A stretch of 8,870 bases of DNA, taken from Chloroflexota bacterium (GTDB lineage Bacteria; Chloroflexota; Limnocylindria; Limnocylindrales; CSP1-4). The position numbers were made by a program, and so were the translations under genes. The stretch spans positions 1 to 8,870 of the forward strand of contig JACQEF010000228.1 in NCBI GenBank assembly GCA_016200745.1, written 5' to 3'. Positions 1 to 6,010 of this stretch are shown one piece after another. The notes below the pieces were generated by a model that saw only the letters and a list, made by a program, of their open reading frames with translations, was not told the DNA's origin and did no database searches. The stretch's first letter is position 1; each line of letters opens with the position of its first letter.

Positions 1-756
1 ACGTACCAGATCGTCGCCGGCGAGCGCCGCTGGCGAGCGTCGCGTCTCGCCGGGCTCGAGACCATCCCGGCCCTGATCGAAGAGATCGACGACGATACCG
101 CGCTCGAGATCTCGATCATCGAGAACCTCCAGCGCGAGGACCTCTCACCGCTCGACGAGGCGGCGATGTTCGACCGGATGATCCACGAACATGGCTACAG
201 CATCCGCAAGCTGGCCGACAAGCTGGGCAAGGACAAGGGCTACCTGGAGAACCGGCTCCGTCTCGCCGACGCGCCGCCCGAGATCCGTGAGCTGGTGTCT
301 TTGCGCAAGGACAGCCTGTCGCACGCCTACGAGCTGATGAAGGTCGATGACCCCAAGAAGCGACGCCGGCTCGCGGCCCAGGTCGCACGCGGCGAACTGA
401 CGCTCATCAAGCTGCGCGACAAGATCGAGGGGCGCCGGCCGCGGCCGGACTCGCCCACCGACGAATCCGGCCCGGCGGAGGTGCCGAATGCGGCCGCGGT
501 CGAGGCGGAACCCGTCCCGGCGGAGGACTGGACGGCGCCCCGTCCGTCGCCCGCCATCACCGACGACTCGCTGATGGATGCCAAGCAGGGCCTCGATGAC
601 GCGGTCGAGACGCTGGTGGCCCTCCTGCGCAGCCCGGAGCTGCGTGGCGCGATCCCCGTCACCGATCGGATGAATCTCGCGAAGTACCTGACCATCGCCA
701 AGCTCAAGCTCGAGAACGCGATCGCCATCGTCCGGTCCGACAACCCCGACGCCTGA
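1..756 (+). CDS. parB: ParB/Spo0J-family partition protein, 5' end missing
   Basis: This is a chromosome or plasmid partition protein of the ParB family, which binds parS sites, spreads along DNA as a CTP-dependent clamp and works with the ParA ATPase. The frame is open from base 1 to the TGA at 754-756, giving 251 visible residues with no start codon in the window. Visible residues 7-13 (GERRWRA) and 41-46 (ENLQRE) are the two signature nucleotide-binding motifs of the N-terminal domain. Residues about 66-89 form the helix-turn-helix (IRKLADKLGKDKGYLENRL), followed by the usual helical parS-binding region. A Pro/Glu/Ala-rich linker covers about 145-190. The tail (about 195-251) is helical and does not resemble the short basic dimerisation domain of classical chromosomal ParB, so it may be a variant. 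No parA is visible; it could lie upstream of the window. Confidence 0.9.
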   Translation, partial: TYQIVAGERRWRASRLAGLETIPALIEEIDDDTALEISIIENLQREDLSPLDEAAMFDRMIHEHGYSIRKLADKLGKDKGYLENRLRLADAPPEIRELVSLRKDSLSHAYELMKVDDPKKRRRLAAQVARGELTLIKLRDKIEGRRPRPDSPTDESGPAEVPNAAAVEAEPVPAEDWTAPRPSPAITDDSLMDAKQGLDDAVETLVALLRSPELRGAIPVTDRMNLAKYLTIAKLKLENAIAIVRSDNPDA

Positions 757-778
757 CGCGGTTTCGGGAATCGAGAGA

Positions 779-804
779 CCGGTACCTCGCCGTGCCGGCT
801 TCTT
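779..804. terminator. Possible bidirectional terminator hairpin between converging genes
   Basis: CCGGTAC at 779-785 pairs with GTGCCGG at 792-798. This gives a 7-bp stem with one G-U wobble and a 6-nt loop. A pyrimidine-rich stretch (CTTCTTCGTGTCT) follows on the plus strand, and TCTCTCGATT follows on the minus strand. It lies in the 75-nt gap between the parB stop and the UbiA-family gene stop, which is where a shared terminator is expected. There is no clean run of T, so it would be a weak intrinsic terminator at best. Confidence 0.4.
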
Positions 805-831
805 CGTGTCTGACCCACCGGTCTGACCCGG

Positions 832-1674
832 TCAGCCCATCCCCCACAGCCAGCTGACCGCCAGGACGGCGATCCCGACCGCCTGCACCTCCCAGGCGCG
901 CTCGAGGAGGATCGGCGACGCCGATCGCCCGAGACACAGGCCGGCGACGACAAGTCCGAAGCTCGCGAGGATCGCGGCCAGGGCCTGTGCACCGGCGCCC
1001 GCGACCCATGCCGAACCAAGGGCGACGATCCCGACGGCAACCTGAAGCGCGGCGCCGATCGCCCAGGCACGTCGCGGCCCGAGCCGGATCGCGACCGAGC
1101 CGACGCCGGCCGTCCGGTCGCGGGAGGTATCGGCGATCGCGTTGGCGATCGCCAGCTCGGCGCCGGCGACGATCGCGAGCGGAACGAGCAGCGCAAACAG
1201 CGTCGGCAGGCTGCCGGCGGCGCCGTACCAGCCGAACACCGGGAGGAGGGGGATCCCGATCGCGAACGGGACCCACGACCACGGCGTTCCCTTTGCCACG
1301 AGATCGTACCCATAGCCGATCGCCAGCCCGAACGCGGCGAGGAACAGGAGCCAGGGTCCTGAGAGCGCCGCCAGGAGGAGCCCGAGCCCCGCCGACCCGA
1401 TGGCGACCGCCCGGGCGACGCGCGGCGGCACCCGGCCGGCCGGGATCGGCTTGTCCGGCTTCGAGACTGCGTCGTCGGGCGCGTCGACCACGTCGTTGAC
1501 GACACCGATCGAGGCCTGCAGCGCGAGCATCGCGACGCCGAGCCGGACGACCACTCCACCGTCCCCGCCGGCCAGCAGGGCAAAGGCTCCGCTCGCGATC
1601 CCGTCGAGCAGGATCGGGAACGGATGCACCAGCCGGATCAGGCCGCCGATGAGTGTGAGAGGTGCCAGGCGCAC
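832..1674 (-). CDS. UbiA-family prenyltransferase
   Basis: This is an integral membrane prenyltransferase of the UbiA superfamily, which moves an isoprenoid chain from a diphosphate donor onto an aromatic or other acceptor. The 280-residue length is normal for the family, and 8-9 hydrophobic segments cover most of the chain. The first Asp-rich motif is NDVVDAPDD at residues 60-68, followed by SKPDKPIPAGR. The second is DTSRDRTAG at 182-190. Together these bind the Mg-diphosphate of the donor. The start is a GTG one base after the TGA of the upstream gene, so translation is probably coupled; no ATG lies between it and the conserved start of the domain (about residue 12). The substrate is not readable: menaquinone, heme O, chlorophyll-type and archaeal-type lipid synthases all share these motifs. 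No quinone or heme genes are adjacent to decide it. Confidence 0.88.
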   Translation of the reverse strand: MRLAPLTLIGGLIRLVHPFPILLDGIASGAFALLAGGDGGVVVRLGVAMLALQASIGVVNDVVDAPDDAVSKPDKPIPAGRVPPRVARAVAIGSAGLGLLLAALSGPWLLFLAAFGLAIGYGYDLVAKGTPWSWVPFAIGIPLLPVFGWYGAAGSLPTLFALLVPLAIVAGAELAIANAIADTSRDRTAGVGSVAIRLGPRRAWAIGAALQVAVGIVALGSAWVAGAGAQALAAILASFGLVVAGLCLGRSASPILLERAWEVQAVGIAVLAVSWLWGMG

Positions 1675-1675
1675 C

Positions 1676-2041
1676 TCAGACGTAGACGATCTCCCCGAAG
1701 TTGGCCACGAGGTACGCGATCAACCGGTCGCGGCCGTCCGCGACCTGGGCTCGAATCCCCGGGACCAGGGCGTGCAGCGTGATCGCGGGGACCATCAGTC
1801 GGCCGGCGGCGTCGCGGCCCACCACGGCGGGCGGGCCGCCACCGGAAGCGAACACCCGTTCGAATGCACGCTCGTCGATGCCGCTCGCGGTCCGGAAGTC
1901 CTCGACCACCCGGACGACGCCGCGGCGGATCGCCACGTCGCGCATCAGCTCGGCGGCCCAAGCGTCGATCTGCTCGTCGGTCTGGTCGGCCAGCCGCGCT
2001 TTGTACTCTGCCGGATCGGCTGACAACCCCGTCGCGCCCAC
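1676..2041 (-). CDS. Unrecognised 121-residue protein
   Basis: I do not recognise this protein. It starts at a GTG (2039-2041) preceded by a strong ribosome binding site, AGGAGG at 2046-2051, spaced 4 nt from the start. Its stop lies one base before the start of the UbiA-family gene. The N-terminal half is charged and probably helical (residues 11-65, many Asp, Arg and Glu). It is followed by a GGGPP turn at 68-71 and a shorter C-terminal part that could hold one amphipathic helix (about 98-118). There is no signal peptide, membrane span, metal-binding cluster or catalytic motif that I can see. The position between an acyltransferase and a prenyltransferase suggests an accessory role near membrane lipids, but that is inference from context only. 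Confidence 0.7.
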   Translation of the reverse strand: MGATGLSADPAEYKARLADQTDEQIDAWAAELMRDVAIRRGVVRVVEDFRTASGIDERAFERVFASGGGPPAVVGRDAAGRLMVPAITLHALVPGIRAQVADGRDRLIAYLVANFGEIVYV

Positions 2042-2045
2042 GATC

Positions 2046-2051
2046 CCTCCT
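2046..2051 (-). promoter_or_regulatory. Shine-Dalgarno site for the 121-residue gene
   Basis: On the minus strand the sequence reads AGGAGG, then GATC, then GTG. It is the strongest ribosome binding site in the window and fixes the GTG start at 2041. It lies in the 45-nt gap after the acyltransferase stop, so this gene probably starts translation independently. Confidence 0.7.
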
Positions 2052-2086
2052 GCATGTCCGGAATTGCCCAGCAGTATGCCAGACGG

Positions 2087-2851
2087 TCAGCTGCCGCTCG
2101 CTCGACGGGCCAGGCCGGCGGCGCGCGTCGCCTCCCGCGACCCTTCGGGCCAGTCATTGAACCGATCCGTGACCCATCTCCCGAAACGCCCAGGTTCCGG
2201 CACCTCCGGGGCATCCCGGACCATCTCGTGCAAGGCCGCCCAGGTCCGGGCGGTCAGGGCCTTGACACGTTCGCGATCAGCCCGGCCGATCGCCCGGAGC
2301 GGCTCCCCCACCCGCACGCTGACCGTCGCGCCGAGGTGCAGCCAGCTCGTCCCGTTGATCGCGATCGGGACGATCGGCACCGACGCGCGGAGCGCGAAGA
2401 ATGCCGTCCCCTCGTCGATCGGCCAGAGCTCCGATTCCGAGGCGTGGATCCGGCCCTCGCCGGCGATGGCGATGACCGCACCGCTCGACAGGATCGATTG
2501 GACCCGGCGGGTGACGCCGAGCAGGTCGTCCTTCTCCGGCCGGAACGGGATGGACGAGCCGGTCCAGGCCATCAGGCGGTTCCGCGCGCCCACCCGCATG
2601 TCCGCTTCCTTCGGACCGAAGAAGTAGAGCCGGGGTCGCATCGGGAGGACCGCCATCAGGATGAACGGGTCCACCCACCCGAGGTGGTTGAAGCAGTAGA
2701 TCGCCGGTTCGCGCGGCAGCCGTTCCCGGGCGTCAACGCGGACACGCACGTAGCACCGGACGAGGACCCACACGGCGATCCGGGAGATCCAGTACCGGAG
2801 ACGGCGACGCCAGGCAGGGAGCGTGTCGGTGCGGGATCCCGGCATCGCCAT
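2087..2851 (-). CDS. PlsC-like 1-acylglycerol-3-phosphate acyltransferase family protein
   Basis: This membrane-associated acyltransferase family transfers a fatty acyl group to a glycerophosphate-type acceptor in phospholipid synthesis. The 254-residue length is usual. The catalytic NHxxxxD box is NHLGWVD at residues 55-61 (His56, Asp61). The acceptor-binding block is GEGRIH at 131-136, in the place of the classical FPEGTR motif with its Thr missing. VPIVPIAING at 158-167 matches the fourth conserved block. A hydrophobic stretch at about 20-35 near the N-terminus could anchor the protein. The start is an ATG at 2849-2851 without a clear Shine-Dalgarno site; a second ATG two codons on (2843-2845) is possible. 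The gene follows the 160-residue gene by 21 nt and so is likely in the same transcript. Other members of the family acylate different lipids, so the exact acceptor is unknown. Confidence 0.88.
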   Translation of the reverse strand: MAMPGSRTDTLPAWRRRLRYWISRIAVWVLVRCYVRVRVDARERLPREPAIYCFNHLGWVDPFILMAVLPMRPRLYFFGPKEADMRVGARNRLMAWTGSSIPFRPEKDDLLGVTRRVQSILSSGAVIAIAGEGRIHASESELWPIDEGTAFFALRASVPIVPIAINGTSWLHLGATVSVRVGEPLRAIGRADRERVKALTARTWAALHEMVRDAPEVPEPGRFGRWVTDRFNDWPEGSREATRAAGLARRASGS

Positions 2852-2853
2852 GG

Positions 2854-2873
2854 GATCGGCCCCGATCGGCCCC
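2854..2873. repeat. Tandem duplication of a 10-bp unit
   Basis: GATCGGCCCC occurs twice back to back at 2854-2863 and 2864-2873. It fills almost the whole gap between the acyltransferase start codon and the stop codon of the gene upstream of it. On the coding strand it reads GGGGCCGATC twice, just before CC-ATG. It may be a chance slippage duplication; it changes the spacing between G-rich bases and the start codon. Confidence 0.6.
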
Positions 2874-3355
2874 TAGCGGGCCGCGGGCTCCGACGACTCG
2901 CCAGCCGCGGGACCGGGCAGCGCGATGGCGTCGTCCGTCGGGGCCGGGCGGCCGTCGATGGCCGCGAACACGGCCCCGACGAACCGCGCGACCTCGTCGG
3001 CCTCCTCGTCGGACGCGTGGAGAATCTGGGATTCGAGCTGGAATGAGATCAGGCGGTGTCCGCCGTGGATCTCGACCGACAGCTCCCCGACCGAGACACG
3101 ATGCCAGCGCACGATCTTGCCGGCGGCCCGTGGCCCCTCGCCGGGCATGTTCACGCGGACATTGACGACCGCCAGCCCGGCCGGCGTGAGGGCGAGGATC
3201 GCGTAGCGAGCGCCGGGGTCGTCGCCCCACGCGACCCAGCACTCCGGGTCTCGCTCCGAGCCGAGCAGGACCAGCGCGTCGGCGGCCGCAGCCATGACCT
3301 TGGTCGCCATCGATTCGCGATGCGACGACCCCGATTGCCACGCGCTGAGGCGCAT
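2873..3355 (-). CDS. Unrecognised 160-residue protein
   Basis: I do not recognise this protein. The start is ATG at 3353-3355, supported by GGAGGG at 3361-3366 with 5-nt spacing. A second in-frame ATG at residue 16 has no ribosome binding site. The middle (residues about 38-112) alternates short hydrophobic and charged stretches typical of beta strands, for example YAILAL, LAVVNVRV and LISFQLESQIL. It is followed by one acidic helix (about 113-134). A run of strands closed by a single helix recalls PH-like folds, but this is a guess from pattern only. The tail (135-160) is Pro/Ala/Glu-rich and probably disordered. There is no signal peptide or membrane span. It is the first gene of the minus-strand block and is divergent from the LiaF-like gene across 147 nt. 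Confidence 0.75.
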   Translation of the reverse strand: MRLSAWQSGSSHRESMATKVMAAAADALVLLGSERDPECWVAWGDDPGARYAILALTPAGLAVVNVRVNMPGEGPRAAGKIVRWHRVSVGELSVEIHGGHRLISFQLESQILHASDEEADEVARFVGAVFAAIDGRPAPTDDAIALPGPAAGESSEPAAR

Positions 3356-3360
3356 GCCGG

Positions 3361-3366
3361 CCCTCC
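3361..3366 (-). promoter_or_regulatory. Shine-Dalgarno site for the 160-residue gene
   Basis: On the minus strand GGAGGG is followed by GCCGG and then ATG. This 5-nt spacing supports the start at 3355 over the internal ATG at 3310. Confidence 0.6.
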
Positions 3367-3468
3367 GCTGTGCCTGGCCCGGGCCGCGGTCCCGATCGTC
3401 GGGGGCGGCCCCGGCGCGAGGCTAGCACACGGGCGTCACATCCCGTTGGGTTCAGGCCATTCGGCCGT

Positions 3469-3496
3469 TTGCCGGTCGCGGTCGGTCGGGTACCGT
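3469..3496 (+). promoter_or_regulatory. Probable promoter of the LiaF-like gene, leaderless geometry
   Basis: TTGCCG at 3469-3474 (4 of 6 matches to the sigma-70 -35 consensus) is followed by a 16-nt spacer and TACCGT at 3491-3496, which fits TAnnnT. Only 6 nt separate the hexamer from the ATG at 3503, and there is no Shine-Dalgarno site. The transcript would therefore begin at or next to the start codon, as in the leaderless genes known from Actinomycetota and Deinococcus. This is inference from spacing; no transcription data were available. Confidence 0.5.
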
Positions 3497-3502
3497 GACG
3501 GC

Positions 3503-4483
3503 ATGCGTATCCATCGTGGCTTTCTAGGCTGGGGCGTCTTCCTGATCCTCGCCGGGGCGATCCCACTGGCAGTTCGGGCCGGCTATCTGACCAACGACCA
3601 GCTCCGCAACGTCGGCAACCTCTGGCCCCTGATCCTGGTCGGAATCGGCGTGGGGCTGATTCTCTCGCGGACCCACTACGGGTTCCTCGGCGGGATCATC
3701 GTGGCGGCCACGTTCGGCGTCATCGTCGGCGGGCTGCTCGCCGGGAGCATCGGCGGGATTGACATCGGCTGCGGCTCCGGCAGGGGCACGACGGCGTTCG
3801 GGCCGCAGCAAGGCCCGCTGACCACGTCGTCCGCCTCGATCGACATCGACCTCAGCTGCGGCGACCTTACCGTGGCGGTCGCCCCGGGCAGCAACTGGCA
3901 GCTCGAGGGAGCCGACCGAGACGGAATCGGACCCAACGTGGACGCCAGCAACGATTCGCTCCGGCTGAGCTCGCGGGACACCCAGCGCGGCCCGTTCGGC
4001 GCCCTCGGTGAACGGTCGACCTGGCGGGTCACGTTGCCGGGTGGTCCGACGCTCGACACGCGGGTGACGCTCAACGCCGGCTCGTCCACGGTCAACCTCG
4101 CCGGCGCCGGCCTCGGCCGGTTCGAGACGACGCTCAACGCCGGCTCGACGACCGTCGATCTGGGATCCGTCCGCGCGATCTCGGAGGTTCGGGTCCAGGT
4201 CAACGCCGGATCCATCACGCTGACGCTGCCGCACCAGTCGGTGAGCGGCGCCATCGAGGTCAACGCAGGTTCCGTTGAGCTGTGCGCGGCGCCCGACGCC
4301 GGCCTTCGGATCCGGACCGACGAGAGCATCGTCTCGAGCTACGACTTCGCGGGCCTGACCAGGAACGGCTCGACCTGGCAGACGCCGGGCTACGACAGCT
4401 CGGCGATCAAGATCGATCTCGACGCCCATGCGACCGCCGGCTCGGTGAGCCTCGACCGGAGCGGCGGACCCTGCGGTGGCTGA
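3503..4483 (+). CDS. LiaF-like membrane protein with N-terminal multi-span region and repetitive beta-rich adhesin-like domain
   Basis: The protein has 326 residues. The first 90 contain three hydrophobic segments (about 6-26, 39-55, 60-84), with the GWGVFLILAG and NLWPLILVGIGV patterns typical of the LiaI/LiaF transmembrane region (DUF5668). The rest is a soluble beta-rich domain of the DUF4097/DUF2154 type. It carries regularly spaced NAGS turns at residues 191, 212, 234 and 254, and TAGS at 311, each followed by a short strand (STVNL, TTVDL, ITLTL, VELCA, VSLD). In Firmicutes, LiaF restrains an envelope-stress two-component system; here no kinase or regulator is nearby, so that role is not shown. 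I chose ATG 3503 because the conserved hydrophobic region starts directly after it, a promoter-like hexamer lies just upstream, and the open frame further upstream lies opposite another gene. Its stop overlaps the next start by 8 nt. Confidence 0.82.
   Translation: MRIHRGFLGWGVFLILAGAIPLAVRAGYLTNDQLRNVGNLWPLILVGIGVGLILSRTHYGFLGGIIVAATFGVIVGGLLAGSIGGIDIGCGSGRGTTAFGPQQGPLTTSSASIDIDLSCGDLTVAVAPGSNWQLEGADRDGIGPNVDASNDSLRLSSRDTQRGPFGALGERSTWRVTLPGGPTLDTRVTLNAGSSTVNLAGAGLGRFETTLNAGSTTVDLGSVRAISEVRVQVNAGSITLTLPHQSVSGAIEVNAGSVELCAAPDAGLRIRTDESIVSSYDFAGLTRNGSTWQTPGYDSSAIKIDLDAHATAGSVSLDRSGGPCGG
4066..4147 (+). repeat. Direct repeat inside the LiaF-like gene
   Basis: GACGCTCAACGCCGGCTCG occurs exactly at 4066-4084 and 4129-4147. 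The period is 63 nt, or 21 codons. It encodes the TLNAGS turn of two successive beta repeats. Two further diverged copies encode VNAGS at about 4199 and 4259. The identity suggests fairly recent duplication of a repeat unit or strong constraint on the turn. Confidence 0.7.
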
Positions 4484-4952
4484 ACCGCTGCATCGGTCGC
4501 GTGACGATCGGATGCTGGCGGGCGTGGCCGCCGGGGTTGCGGAGACACTCGACGCGGATCCGTCGCTGGTCCGGATCGTCTGGGCGCTGCTCGCCATCCT
4601 GAGCGGCGGCGTCGCCGTCCTCGTCTACATCGTCATGGCGATCGTGGTGCCGGAAACGCCGATCGAGCCGTGGCGGCCCAACGTCCCCGCGCCGGGGCTC
4701 CCGTCAACCCGCACACGGTCCGAATGGCGCGCGGCGAGCCGTGCCGCCAGGCGCGCTCGACGCCAGCAAGGGCCCGGTTCGGGCGAGGCGGGCCTGGTCT
4801 TCGGGGTCGTGCTGATCCTCGTCGGTGCGCTCTTCCTGGTGCGCGAGGCGATCCCGTGGTTCGACTTCCACCTGTGGTGGCCGATCGGGATCATCGGCCT
4901 GGGCGTTCTGCTCCTCGTCGCGGCCATGCGACCGCGCCGGCCGACCGGGTAG
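4476..4952 (+). CDS. PspC-domain membrane protein with C-terminal LiaI/LiaF-like spans
   Basis: This is a 158-residue inner-membrane protein. Residues 5-61 form a PspC domain: the HRSRDDRMLAGVAAGVAE opening, DADPSLVRIVWALLA, then a hydrophobic span ending in VVPE. PspC proteins belong to phage-shock and related envelope-stress responses. A linker of about 40 residues follows, with an Arg-rich basic stretch at 79-97. Two more hydrophobic spans (about 105-122 and 131-150) contain WWPIGIIGLGVLLL, similar to the LiaI/LiaF transmembrane unit seen in the gene before it. The GTG start at 4476 is preferred over the ATG at 4512 because the PspC domain begins before residue 13. It overlaps the upstream stop by 8 nt, so coupling is likely. 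A joint function with the LiaF-like protein is inferred from operon position and shared domain type. Confidence 0.85.
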   Translation: MAEPLHRSRDDRMLAGVAAGVAETLDADPSLVRIVWALLAILSGGVAVLVYIVMAIVVPETPIEPWRPNVPAPGLPSTRTRSEWRAASRAARRARRQQGPGSGEAGLVFGVVLILVGALFLVREAIPWFDFHLWWPIGIIGLGVLLLVAAMRPRRPTG

Positions 4953-5010
4953 CCGCGTCGCGTTCGCCGCCCGGGTTCGCAGGCAGCCCTCCGGCGCGTG
5001 TGCCGTCCCG

Positions 5011-5016
5011 TACGAT
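5011..5016 (+). promoter_or_regulatory. Possible -10 hexamer of the GIDE/LemA gene group
   Basis: TACGAT fits the TAnnnT -10 pattern and ends 6 nt before the GTG at 5023. This is the same spacing as at the LiaF-like gene. No convincing -35 element lies 15-19 nt upstream. It sits in the 70-nt gap after the PspC gene, the only sizeable gap in the plus-strand block, so it may give the downstream genes their own leaderless transcript. Confidence 0.35.
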
Positions 5017-5022
5017 GCAGGG

Positions 5023-6010
5023 GTGCCGTCCTCGATGTCGTGGGTGCTGACCGCATCGGTCGCTGGCCTGCTTGCCGGCCTTGGGCTGGTCGTGCGCGGC
5101 CTGGCTGGATACCGGTCCGCGCTGCGCGTCGGCGACACATCGACCTCGACGATCAGCTCGGCGGCCGCCGGCGAGGTCCGGATCAGCGGCGTGGTCGAGC
5201 CGGCCGAGCTCACGCTCGTGTCGCTGCTGCAGAGCACGCCGTGCGTCTACTACCGCGCCTCGATCGGCAACGGGGGCGACGCCTCCCTGCCGGACAGCCG
5301 CTACACCGAGGTGCGGTCGGTCGGCTTCCGGGTCCGCGATGGGACGGGCAGCCTTCGCGTGTTTCCCCGCGGCGCTCGCGTGGACGCGCCGCTGCGGTTC
5401 CACGACCAGACCGGCATCGCCGGCGACGAACCTCCCGGCCTGCAGCTCCGGACCGGACCCGGCAGGGCGTGGCCTGCGGCGCCAGGGCGGCCGGCTGGAA
5501 TACCGCGAGCAACGGCTCGAGCCCGGGGACGCCGTGACCATCGTGGGGCGCGCGCTGCCGTTCCGGGACCTCGAGGATCCCGCGGCGGCGGATCTCGGAC
5601 TGGGCGGTGACGACCTGGAGGCGGATCCGGAGATCGCCGCCGACCTGGCGGCGGCGCGGGCCGCGGGCACGCTCGCCGACGACGCGGACGAGGCCTGGGG
5701 CAACGCCGGGATCCCCGGGTTCGGCATCGGCCGGCCGGTCACGGCGCCGGTGATCGATCCGGCCGCCACGCCTCTCCCGCTGGCGACGGCCGACGCCGCC
5801 ACCCGCGCGAAGCGCCGGTTCGAGATTGCCGCCGACGACCTGGTCATCGCAGCGTCGGCCGAGGTGCCGCTCCTGATCGCGTACGGCACGCCGGGCGCGG
5901 TCGTGGGTCGCGACCAGGCCCGGTTCGCCGTCGGCCTCCTGGGTGCCGGCCTGGCGATCGCCTCGGCGCTGGTCATCGCCCTCTCGCTCAGTGGTGGACT
6001 CGGCGCGTGA
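5023..6010 (+). CDS. GIDE-domain (E3 ubiquitin ligase-like) membrane protein, reading frame broken by an apparent one-base shift
   Basis: The first part reads in the frame of the GTG at 5023 (alternative ATG 5035) and the second part one frame on. They join near 5460-5475; joined, the product is about 328 residues. The N-terminus has a membrane span (about residues 6-26). It is followed by features of the bacterial GIDE family: VRISGVVEPAE, then a CVYYRASI strand, then RDGTGSLRVFPRGARVD. After the shift come the family's YREQRLEPGDAVTIVGRA segment, an acidic Ala/Asp-rich region (5570-5700) and a C-terminal span (about 5920-5990). The first frame continues to a TGA at 5608-5610, but with poor third-position GC. 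Prokaryotic members lack a RING domain, and their function is unknown. The stop overlaps the LemA start by 4 nt. The break could be a sequencing or assembly error, a true mutation or, less likely, programmed frameshifting. Confidence 0.75.
5460..5475 (+). other. Likely position of the frameshift in the GIDE-domain gene
   Basis: Third-position G/C preference holds in the first frame up to about 5472. It then moves to the next frame from about 5471 (GGC CTG CGG CGC CAG GGC). The protein pattern switches at the same place: LQLRTGPGR before, GLRRQGGRLEYRE after. One surplus base, or two missing ones, would restore a single frame. Short runs CCC (5458-5460) and GGG (5465-5467) lie close by. The exact base cannot be fixed from one sequence. 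Confidence 0.7.

Noticed and set aside
757..778. Possible parS site near parB
   Set aside because: GTTTCGGGAA only superficially resembles half of the 16-bp parS palindrome; the other half is missing. No parS was seen elsewhere in the window.
327..1583. Long minus-strand open frame of 418 residues
   Set aside because: It runs opposite parB and out of frame with the UbiA-family gene. Its composition is Ser/Arg-rich, as expected for a shadow frame in high-GC DNA.
3419..3424. TAGCCT as a -10 element for the minus-strand block
   Set aside because: No acceptable -35 sequence lies 16-18 nt upstream, so support is too weak to list it as a promoter.
3056..3502. Upstream extension of the LiaF-like reading frame
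   Set aside because: Part of it lies opposite the 160-residue gene, and the translation there is Arg/Pro-rich with no family pattern. The conserved membrane region begins right after ATG 3503.
4825..5022. Upstream extension of the GIDE first frame
   Set aside because: It overlaps the end of the PspC gene in another frame and shows no domain pattern; the membrane span starts after GTG 5023.
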